DNA of 64,000 bases, taken from contig CAYUZX010000007.1 of the NCBI GenBank assembly GCA_964449285.1, forward strand, positions 5,406-69,405, written 5' to 3'. Positions 16,763 through 24,447 of this stretch are shown in pieces (the stretch's first letter is position 1; every line of letters begins with the position of its first letter). Source of the DNA: QYOJ01 sp964449285 (GTDB lineage: Bacteria; Bacteroidota; Bacteroidia; Bacteroidales; FEN-979). The translations under genes and the position numbers were made by a program. A model generated the notes under the pieces. That model made no database searches. It was not told the DNA's origin and saw only the letters and a program-made list of their open reading frames with translations.

Positions 16763-17853
16763 ATCCAGAAGGTCTCCGCTATATCGATGAGTACCGGGAT
16801 TCTGCCCTGGTTCTTCATCTTTCAAGCCAAATCAGGAAGGTATCCCAAAAACCCATAAACCTGATGGAGGTTTGCGGAGGGCATACCATGGCGATCCATA
16901 AAAACGGACTGACAGGTTTCCTGCCCGAAACAATCAACCTCCTTTCCGGACCCGGATGTCCCGTTTGCGTATCAAGCCAGAAGTTTATTGACCATGCCAT
17001 AGCGCTGGGAAAACTTCAGGGAATGATCCTGACAACGTACGGTGATCTTCTCAGGGTACCGGGTTCCCGATCTTCGCTGGAAAAAGAGAAGGCAGAAGGA
17101 GCTGATATCAGGATCGTATATTCTGTACTCGATGCACTTGAGATCGCCAAACAGAATCGGAAGAACCAGGTTGTTTTCATCGGGATCGGCTTTGAGACTA
17201 CCGCTCCTGCCAGCGCCGCAGCAATAAAGCAGGCTGAAATGGATGGCATCAGGAATTTCTATCTCCTGAGTTCCCACAAAGTGATGCCCCCTGCCCTTGA
17301 AGCGCTGGCAGCAGGGGATACAAAAATTGATGGTTTCATTGCTCCCGGGCATGTCAGTGCAATTACCGGATATGGCATTTACCAGAAACTTGCTAAGGTT
17401 TACAAACGTGGTGTGGTCATTTCGGGATTTGAGCCGGCCGATATCCTGCAATCGATTTTAATGCTCGTCAAACAGATTGAATTAAGCAATTATCATGTTG
17501 AAAATGAATATAAACGCATTGTAAAACCTGGTGGTAATCCTAGAGCTCTTGCAATTATGAAAGAGGTGTTCATCCCGGTTGATGCTGAATGGCGCGGGTT
17601 GGGGATCGTGCCTGAAAGCGGGCTTGCCATCACCGAAAAATTTGCGGCACATGATGCTACGCTTGAATTCGATGTGAAGATTCCTGAGAGCAAGCCTCCA
17701 GGGGGGTGCATCTGCGGGGAGGTACTCACTGGGAAAAGCAAACCCTCCGACTGCAGGTTATTCTCTTCGGTGTGTACGCCATTAAATCCGGTTGGAGCAT
17801 GCATGGTCTCTTCCGAGGGAGCCTGTTCGGTTTTTTATAAATATAGGGCATGA
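16759..17853 (+). CDS. hypD: HypD, Fe-S protein for assembly of Fe(CN)2CO
   Basis: A 364-residue scaffold protein on which the cyanide and CO ligands are put on iron. Conserved motifs are MEVCGGHT (Cys39), GPGCPVC (Cys67, Cys70), GFETTAP, and the C-terminal four-cysteine region around PPGGCICGEVL, DCRLF and CTPLNPVGACMVSSEGAC, which binds a [4Fe-4S] cluster. Length matches the family. It overlaps hypC and hypE by 4 bp each, giving tight coupling. Confidence 0.96.
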   Translation: MNPEGLRYIDEYRDSALVLHLSSQIRKVSQKPINLMEVCGGHTMAIHKNGLTGFLPETINLLSGPGCPVCVSSQKFIDHAIALGKLQGMILTTYGDLLRVPGSRSSLEKEKAEGADIRIVYSVLDALEIAKQNRKNQVVFIGIGFETTAPASAAAIKQAEMDGIRNFYLLSSHKVMPPALEALAAGDTKIDGFIAPGHVSAITGYGIYQKLAKVYKRGVVISGFEPADILQSILMLVKQIELSNYHVENEYKRIVKPGGNPRALAIMKEVFIPVDAEWRGLGIVPESGLAITEKFAAHDATLEFDVKIPESKPPGGCICGEVLTGKSKPSDCRLFSSVCTPLNPVGACMVSSEGACSVFYKYRA

Positions 17854-18872
17854 GAGATACAAAAGAACGGATTTCGATGAATCACGGAAACGGCGGAATC
17901 TATATGAACAAACTGATTACCGGCCTTTTTCTGCGCTTTTTTGAGAATGAACACATCAGGGAACAGACCGATTCTGCCATACTCCAGGTAAATGAGGGTC
18001 ACATGGCATATACTACTGACTCATTCGTGATTGATCCACTCTTTTTCCCAGGTGGGAATATTGGTTCGCTGGCTGTTTGCGGTACTCTTAACGATCTGGC
18101 AGTTTCCGGAGCGAAACCGGAATATCTTAGCGCCGGTTTTATCATCGAGGAAGGGTTTAAAATAACCCATCTTACCCGAATTGTGAAATCTATGGCGATT
18201 GCAGCAGAAAAAGCAGGGGTGAGGATTGTAACCGGGGATACTAAGGTTGTCAATGCAGGCAAGTGTGACAAGCTTTTCATCAATACGTCAGGGATTGGTG
18301 TCCTTGAAGAGAGACATCTTGGGATCAGCAGCGGCCTGAAAATCAAACCAGGTGATAAAATTATCATCAATGGCCCGCCGGGTGAACACGGGATGGCGAT
18401 CATGCAGGCAAGAAAGTTATTTGCTTTTAAAACCAACCTTAAATCAGATTGTGCGAACCTATACCCGTTGATCAGAAAGATACTGAGTGCTTCCGACCAG
18501 GTACATTTCATGCGTGACGCCACAAGGGGAGGCGTAGCGACTGTTTTGAATGAAATTGCCAGGAAATGTAACACCGGGATTGAAATTGATGAAATGCAGA
18601 TGCCGGTGAATGAGGAAGTTAAGGTAATGTGTGAAATCCTCGGGTTTGATCCGTTATATATTGCAAATGAAGGGAAAGTGATTGTGGTTGTTGATCCTGA
18701 TGATGCCATCAAGGTTGTTGCTGCGATGAAACGGACTGAAACCGGCAGGCATGCAGCCATCATCGGCGAAATAACTGGCAATCATCCCGGACGGGCTGTC
18801 CTGATAACCAGATCGGGAGGAAAGAGGATAATTGATGAACTTATGGGTGACCAGCTACCCAGGATCTGTTAA
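17850..18872 (+). CDS. hypE: HypE, carbamoyl dehydratase
   Basis: A 340-residue ATP-dependent enzyme that dehydrates the carbamoyl group on its C-terminal cysteine to a thiocyanate. The protein ends in PRIC, so Cys340 is the acceptor residue. Typical AIR-synthase-fold motifs are NHGNGG near the start, GDTKVV, and MRDATRGGVATVLNE. The ATG at 17850 overlaps the hypD stop; a second in-frame ATG at 17877 is possible, but the 4 bp overlap pattern of the operon favours 17850. Confidence 0.95.
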   Translation: MRDTKERISMNHGNGGIYMNKLITGLFLRFFENEHIREQTDSAILQVNEGHMAYTTDSFVIDPLFFPGGNIGSLAVCGTLNDLAVSGAKPEYLSAGFIIEEGFKITHLTRIVKSMAIAAEKAGVRIVTGDTKVVNAGKCDKLFINTSGIGVLEERHLGISSGLKIKPGDKIIINGPPGEHGMAIMQARKLFAFKTNLKSDCANLYPLIRKILSASDQVHFMRDATRGGVATVLNEIARKCNTGIEIDEMQMPVNEEVKVMCEILGFDPLYIANEGKVIVVVDPDDAIKVVAAMKRTETGRHAAIIGEITGNHPGRAVLITRSGGKRIIDELMGDQLPRIC

Positions 18873-18885
18873 AAATAATTATGGT

Positions 18886-19233
18886 ATGCATGAATTAAAC
18901 CTTGCCATGGCAATTGTGGAGATGGCTGAAGAGGAGGCAAAAAAAAACAATGCCGGATCCGTACATCAAATCGAACTTGAAGTTGGTGTTTTATCAGGTG
19001 TCGATCCCGATGCGCTGGAATTAGCCTTGTCGCTGGCTGTGAAGAATACGGCCATTGAACAGGCATCGGTAACGATGTTGCTCACTGAAGGCTTCGGGAG
19101 ATGCAATGCGTGTGACCATACGTTTACAATGACCGAAGTGTGTACACCCTGCCCTCTATGTAACATGCCTGCCGGAAAGATCCTTCAGGGGACGGAATTA
19201 AAACTCTTATCGCTTACTGTGGATGATCTGTGA
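18886..19233 (+). CDS. hypA: HypA, nickel insertion protein
   Basis: A 115-residue nickel-binding metallochaperone. The start is set by the invariant MHE N-terminus: His2 and Glu3 help bind nickel, so the upstream in-frame ATG (18832, inside hypE) is rejected. A structural zinc site is formed by CNAC (Cys73, Cys76) and CPLC (Cys89, Cys92). It delivers nickel to the large subunit together with HypB, encoded 31 bp downstream. Confidence 0.95.
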   Translation: MHELNLAMAIVEMAEEEAKKNNAGSVHQIELEVGVLSGVDPDALELALSLAVKNTAIEQASVTMLLTEGFGRCNACDHTFTMTEVCTPCPLCNMPAGKILQGTELKLLSLTVDDL

Positions 19234-19264
19234 TTTTTTATAAATAAAAGTAAACTTGTGTTAT

Positions 19265-20128
19265 ATGTGTGAAACATGTGGATGTGGTGAGACCGGATCT
19301 TACCAAATTAATAAAGCCGGGCAAACGGAACCCGGCATCGGGGAACATGAACATTCCCATACTCATGGCCATTCTCATGGAAATGGACATCCCCATGATC
19401 ACGATCATACTCACGACGATATTCATTTCCATACTCATCCTCACAAATCTGATGAAAGTCACACCGGGCAGCGAATTTTAGAGGTGAGAAAAGATATCCT
19501 TCAGGAAAACAATTTACTTGCCGAACGGAACAGGGGGTTCTTTGAAGCGAAGGGGATTTTATGCATAAACCTGGTGAGTTCGCCCGGATCCGGCAAAACC
19601 ACCTTGTTAGAAAAGACGATCAAGCTGCTGAAAAAGGATTTTCCGATATCTGTTATCGAAGGAGACCAGCAGAGCATGCTTGATGCCGAACGGATTGCAA
19701 AATTGAACGTTCCTACGATCCAGATCAATACAGGGACGGGCTGTCACCTGGATGCGCAAATGGTGAACCAGGGGATGAAATCACTGAACATTCACGATCA
19801 TTCACTGTTGTTCATTGAAAATGTAGGCAACCTGGTATGCCCGGCTCTCTTCGATCTCGGGGAAACAAGCAGAGTCCTTATCATGAGTGTTACAGAAGGG
19901 GAAGATAAGCCGCTTAAATATCCGTTTATGTTCCGCTCGGCGCAGCTGTGCCTTATAAATAAGAAGGATCTGCTGCCTTACGTCGATTTCAACGTTGAGC
20001 AGGCCAAAGAGAATGCCAGAAGTATAAATGATTCCCTGGAGTTTTTGGAGGTTTCGGCAACAACCGGCGAAGGCATGGATCGTTGGGTTAAATGGTTGCT
20101 GGATCAACGTATGAGAATCGCGACCTGA
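19265..20128 (+). CDS. hypB: HypB, GTPase for nickel delivery
   Basis: A 287-residue GTPase. It begins MCETCGCGE, the high-affinity N-terminal nickel motif (CxxCGC), which fixes the ATG at 19265 over an in-frame TTG at 19256. A histidine-rich stretch (about residues 29-60, with many HxH pairs) could store nickel. The G domain follows with the P-loop SSPGSGKTT, EGDQQS, and the NKKD guanine motif. It is the last gene of hypFCDEAB; a hairpin with a T-run lies about 120 bp downstream. Confidence 0.95.
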   Translation: MCETCGCGETGSYQINKAGQTEPGIGEHEHSHTHGHSHGNGHPHDHDHTHDDIHFHTHPHKSDESHTGQRILEVRKDILQENNLLAERNRGFFEAKGILCINLVSSPGSGKTTLLEKTIKLLKKDFPISVIEGDQQSMLDAERIAKLNVPTIQINTGTGCHLDAQMVNQGMKSLNIHDHSLLFIENVGNLVCPALFDLGETSRVLIMSVTEGEDKPLKYPFMFRSAQLCLINKKDLLPYVDFNVEQAKENARSINDSLEFLEVSATTGEGMDRWVKWLLDQRMRIAT

Positions 20129-20246
20129 GAGCCATAACCATCCTATATTCGAAACACCGGACTTTTTGACTTGCTGCTTGGCAAAGGCTTTGACATCAAT
20201 GTGAAAGACGACGGAGGAGTTACACCCAAATGTATTCCTAAAAAAG

Positions 20247-20274
20247 ACTGTCAGAAATGGCAGTATTTTTTTTT
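20247..20274 (+). terminator. Rho-independent terminator after hypB
   Basis: Stem ACTGTC (20247-20252) pairs with GGCAGT (20259-20264), including one G-T pair, around a six-base loop. A run of nine T follows at 20266-20274. It would end the hyp operon transcript. Confidence 0.65.
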
Positions 20275-20303
20275 GACTTTTATATTTAGCTTTTGTACAT
20301 TTG
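20273..20303 (+). promoter_or_regulatory. Bacteroidetes-type promoter of the DUF5723-like gene
   Basis: TTG (20273-20275), 20 bp spacer, TACATTTG (20296-20303): a full match to the TTG-N19-20-TAnnTTTG pattern. The start codon follows 26 bp later. Confidence 0.7.
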
Positions 20304-20329
20304 GCTGATATAAACCAATAAAAGAGCCT

Positions 20330-21763
20330 ATGAAAAAGATCATTTCAATCATTCTTTTTTTCTTTTCGGTAAGCCTCGGATACTCCCAGATGGAGATCAG
20401 CGCTTACAATGCCACCGGTGGCGGGTATTCCACGACTTTCCTAACCGATTACCAGTGTATTGGTGTCAACCCGGCTAACCTTGGTTGGACCTGGAATGAG
20501 AACAGCATGAACCTCGGCTTCCTTGAGAGCGCCGTAGGAATCTATTCGGAACCCCTGACCCGAAAGCAAGTGTGGGGTGATCTTTTCAACGACAATATCA
20601 GTCTCGACTCGGCCGGAAAATCTCTTGCCTCCTCCGACTTCACCAACAAACTGTTGTGGGCGCAAGCCAGTGTGACATGGCTCGGATTTTCCTACCAGCA
20701 CGAAAAGATCGGTGGGTTTGCCTTTACCATCCGCGACCGAATGGTCTGGAGCACCTATCTGAACGATACGGCTTCTTCTTTCCTCTTCGAGGGATATAAC
20801 TACACGACCTACTTCGATAGCACCGCCAATGTTGGAACTGACAGCACCACCGGATACTCCACCGACCCCCGGATGGCATCTGCCGTTTATAAAGGTTCAA
20901 AACTTAATGCGCTCTGGTATCGGGAATATAACTTCGCTTATGGACGGAAAATCATAGAGAAAGAGAACTTCACCTGGTATGGCGGTATCGCTTTGCGATA
21001 TATTGCAGCCTATGGTGGATACCAATACCTGCAGGATGGAAGCAACGTAGAGGCTTTCAGCGCATTCTCCCCCGTGTTTGATGTGAACTACAACGAGACA
21101 ACCCCCTCCAAGATCAATGAATCAGGATTGAAACGAGTGGGAGATGGCTTCGGCTTCGATATCGGTTTTAGCTTCCTGATCAAAAAGAAGATCAAAGTTG
21201 GTTTGGCCGTAAATGACATCGGTTCGATCACTTACAACGGAAATGTCTACCAGGGAAACGATGTCAATATTTATCAGATTGAAACTGCCGGCCTCAACAA
21301 CTACAACATCTTCTCGCAGGGCCAATTGCTTGTAGCCGATGACAAACCGGGTTCGCCGAGTATGTGGATAGGCCTTGAAAAGAAAAAGGTCAGCCTGGCC
21401 ATGAACTTCCGGGGAGGCGCCAGTTATGAGATCAACGACAAGGTAGAGGTGGGCATCGACTCCTACATCCCGTTGAACAAAGATATCCCGGGCCGTTACG
21501 GCAAAGCGATGATGGGCCTTGGTGTCCATTACGATCCGGCCAAATGGGTCCAACTCTCCCTCGGCATGACCACCGGAGGAAATGTAGGCACAAATGTCCC
21601 ATTTGGCGTAACCTTCTACCCTGTCAGGAAAGAGAAGGTCACCTGGCAGATCGGGCTCGCCACCCGCGATATGATTTCGTTGTTCAAATCAACCAACGCA
21701 ACGGCATCTGTCGCTTTTGGTTTCCTGAGGTTTAGTTTCGGGGAACTCAAAGGAGGAAGTTAA
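20330..21763 (+). CDS. Outer-membrane beta-barrel protein, DUF5723-like
   Basis: A 477-residue exported protein. A signal peptide is clear (MKKIISIILFFFSVSLGYSQ, cleavage after about residue 20). The body is rich in alternating aromatic/polar segments (FGFDIGFSFLIKKKIKVGLA, WIGLEKKKVSLAMNFRG) typical of outer-membrane strands. The pattern NPANLGW near residue 43 and the closing strand VAFGFLRFSFGEL resemble the DUF5723 family of Bacteroidetes outer-membrane proteins, whose function is not established. It is flanked by its own promoter, so it is probably monocistronic. Confidence 0.75.
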   Translation: MKKIISIILFFFSVSLGYSQMEISAYNATGGGYSTTFLTDYQCIGVNPANLGWTWNENSMNLGFLESAVGIYSEPLTRKQVWGDLFNDNISLDSAGKSLASSDFTNKLLWAQASVTWLGFSYQHEKIGGFAFTIRDRMVWSTYLNDTASSFLFEGYNYTTYFDSTANVGTDSTTGYSTDPRMASAVYKGSKLNALWYREYNFAYGRKIIEKENFTWYGGIALRYIAAYGGYQYLQDGSNVEAFSAFSPVFDVNYNETTPSKINESGLKRVGDGFGFDIGFSFLIKKKIKVGLAVNDIGSITYNGNVYQGNDVNIYQIETAGLNNYNIFSQGQLLVADDKPGSPSMWIGLEKKKVSLAMNFRGGASYEINDKVEVGIDSYIPLNKDIPGRYGKAMMGLGVHYDPAKWVQLSLGMTTGGNVGTNVPFGVTFYPVRKEKVTWQIGLATRDMISLFKSTNATASVAFGFLRFSFGELKGGS

Positions 21764-21842
21764 TCGATACGCGATTTAGGATATAGGATACGCGAACAGC
21801 GAATAGCGAACTTTTCCCGATCTTTGCCGGTAAATCCATAGG

Positions 21843-24347
21843 ATGAAGCGGCATGATCAGATATCGATACGGAATGCCTCGGAGAACAATCTCCGTTGGG
21901 TATCTTTGGATATTCCCAAAAACAAGCTGGTTGTCGTCACCGGGGTCTCCGGTTCCGGGAAGTCGTCTCTGGTGTTCGATGTGATCTTCAGGGAAGCCGA
22001 GCGCCGATACCTGGCCACCTTCACCACGTATGCCCGACAGTTCCTGCAAAAAACTCGCAGGCCCAGAGTGGAATCGGTAACCGGCCTCTCCCCTGCCATC
22101 GCCATCGATCAACACGCCATCACCCGCAATCCCCGATCTACAGTGGGGACACTCACAGAGATTTATGACTACCTCCGGCTTTTATACGCCAGAGTTGGTA
22201 TACCAGATACCGGCATCAATAGATCATTATTCTCGTTCAACTCTCCCATTGGCGCCTGTCCTGCTTGTAAGGGACTGGGAGTTGAAGACCGGCTTGATCC
22301 TGCCCTGATGATCAGTGACCCGAAGAAGACGTTGCGTGAAGGAGCAATGGTGATAACAGCCCCGAACGGCTATATCATCTACTCGCAAGTTACCCTGGAT
22401 GTGCTGAACCAGGTATGTGAAGCAGAAGGGTTCTCTATCGATATCCCATGGGAAGAACTCACACCAGATCAGCAACATGTAATCCTCTACGGAAGCGAGA
22501 AACTGGAGGTTCCTTATGGAAAACATCCCCTGGAATCACGCATGCGGTGGAGCGGCATCACCGCCAAACCGCGGGAGATGGGATACTATAAAGGGATCAT
22601 CCCAGTGATGGAGACCATTCTCAAACGTGAGAGGAATAAGAACATCCTGAGGTTCGTCAGAACATCCCGGTGTTCACAATGCCAGGGAAAACGACTCAAT
22701 CCCAAAGCACTCTCAGTGACCATTCACGGCAAATCGATCGCCCAACTGGCACAATTCCAGCTGGATGAGCTGCGGCAGACCTTAAACGGCATGACCTTCC
22801 CGGCTTCTGAAGAAGAGATTGCCCACCCGATTATCGAAAAGATCTCCAGCCGGATCGGTACTTTGGAAGAACTTGGGCTCAGTTACCTTACCCTCGATCG
22901 GGAGTCTACAACCTTGTCGACCGGAGAGGCACAGCGGATCCGTTTGTCCGTGCAGATTGGCATGGAGCTACAGGGATTGCTCTACATCCTGGATGAGCCC
23001 TCCGTTGGCTTACACCCAATCGACTCAATGCGAATCATCCGGGCACTGAAAACTCTGCGTGACAAAGGGAATTCGGTGATCGTAGTGGAACATGAGGAGG
23101 CATTCATCCGGCATGCCGATTGGCTGATCGACCTTGGACCTGGAGCAGGCTCAAACGGCGGAGAAGCCCTCCTGAACATGCCCATTTCAGAGCTAAGTAA
23201 CCTTTCTGAACAGGAGATCAGTAAAAATCAAACGCTTCAGTATTTGTTCAGGCTCAAAGGCACAGAGGCACGGAGTCACTCGTCACGCGTCACCCGTCAC
23301 GCGTCACTACCTTCACCACCCAGCCACCTGACTCTCACAGGCATCACCCACCACAACTTGCGAAACATAGACGTAACCTTCAAGCTTCAGGCGTTGAACG
23401 TAGTCACCGGGGTGTCGGGCGCTGGAAAATCGTCACTTGTAAATGATGTAGTGGGGAAACGATTACCAGGTACTTTCAGGGAGATCCATGGATGGGAAAG
23501 TATCGATAAAGTGATCGCCATTGATCAATCGCCCATCGGAAAGACGTCTCGTAGCAATCCAGCTACCTATACCGGTTTATTCGATCATATCCGTGATCTG
23601 TTTGCCTCGCTGTCACAATCAAAAGAGCGCGGCTACTCGAAAAGCCGCTTTTCATTCAATACGGCAGGCGGGCGATGCGAAGGCTGCAAGGGAGGCGGGT
23701 TTCACCAAATCGGTATGCATTTCCTCGGAAACGTTGAGGTGATCTGCAGTACCTGTCTTGGGCAACGGTTTGATGAGGAGACGCTTGAGGTGAAGCATCT
23801 TGGAAAAAATATTGCAGAGGTACTGGATCTCACCATCTCTGAAGCCATCACCTTTTTTGATGATCAGCCAGTCATCCTCAGGTATCTAAACGTTTTGGAA
23901 GCATTGGGGTTGGGATACCTTCATCTGGGGCAGCGTTCCTCAACACTTAGCGGTGGAGAAGCCCAACGGGTAAAACTAGCTACCGAGCTATCCCGCCCAG
24001 CAGCTTCCCATACCCTCTACCTGCTTGATGAACCCACAACCGGCCTTCACCAGGCCGATGTGGCCAGGCTTCTTGAAGCATTGGAAGAACTGGTAAAACA
24101 GCAGCATACGGTGATCGTTATTGAGCATCATCAGGCCCTTATCCTCTCGGCAGAACATGTGATAGACCTGGGTCCGGGCAGTGGAAAAAATGGAGGAACA
24201 GTTGTCGCAACAGGAACTCCACAAACGATCATGGAGACTTCCGGCTCACTTACAGGCCGAGCGCTGGTAGCGGGCAGTGAGCAGTGGGCAGTGGGCAGTG
24301 AGCAGTGGGCAGTGGGCATCAATAAACCCCTAAATCCCCTAAAGGGG
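21843..24347 (+). CDS. uvrA: UvrA-like double protein, N-terminal half (up to assembly gap)
   Basis: 835 residues are read before the N run. Two ABC ATPase modules are visible: Walker A GVSGSGKSSLV (34-44) with signature LSTGEAQR, and GVSGAGKSSLV with LSGGEAQR. Each has its zinc-binding pairs (CPACKGLG/CSQCQGKRL and CEGCKGGG/CSTCLGQRF). From LLYARVG the sequence passes almost at once to FSFNSPIGACPACKGLG, so the UvrB-binding domain of classical UvrA is missing. This points to a UvrA2/UvrA3-type paralogue, linked in other bacteria to tolerance of DNA-binding drugs rather than standard excision repair. The frame continues in phase into the part after the gap if the duplicated 55-mer is merged. 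Confidence 0.9.
23275..23307 (+). repeat. Simple repeat (cgtcacgcgtcac type) in the uvrA-like linker
   Basis: Repeats of the unit GTCACGC/GTCACCC encode the linker SHSSRVTRHAS between the first and second ABC modules. The insert keeps the reading frame. Confidence 0.7.
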
Positions 24348-24447
24348 NNNNNNNNNNNNNNNNNNNNNNNNNNNNNNNNNNNNNNNNNNNNNNNNNNNNN
24401 NNNNNNNNNNNNNNNNNNNNNNNNNNNNNNNNNNNNNNNNNNNNNNN
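24348..24447. other. Assembly gap (100 N) with duplicated 55-bp flanks
   Basis: Exactly 100 N. The 55 bases before it (24293-24347) are identical to the 55 bases after it (24448-24502). This is what a scaffolder leaves when two contigs ending in the same k-mer are joined with a default gap. If one copy and the N are removed (155 bases) the two flanking frames become one. Confidence 0.9.

Larger units (their letters stand above)
20138..20308 (+). pseudogene. Ankyrin-repeat-like remnant (no start codon)
   Basis: An open stretch without an ATG reads GLFDLLLGKGFDINVKDDGG followed by VTP. This matches the ankyrin pattern of LLLxxGADINxKDxxGxTP for one repeat. It then runs into the terminator and promoter sequence before the next gene. 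It is best read as the decayed end of an ankyrin-repeat gene; chance similarity cannot be excluded for so short a piece. Confidence 0.35.

Noticed and set aside
22982..23185. Minus-strand frames inside the uvrA-like gene and many other long antisense frames (for example 33508-34224 in infB)
   Set aside because: They mirror the codon pattern of the coding strand, lack known domains and lack promoters.
23275..23307. GTCACGC direct repeats as a CRISPR array
   Set aside because: Units are contiguous with no spacers, lie inside a coding frame, and no cas genes are near. No CRISPR array was found in the window.
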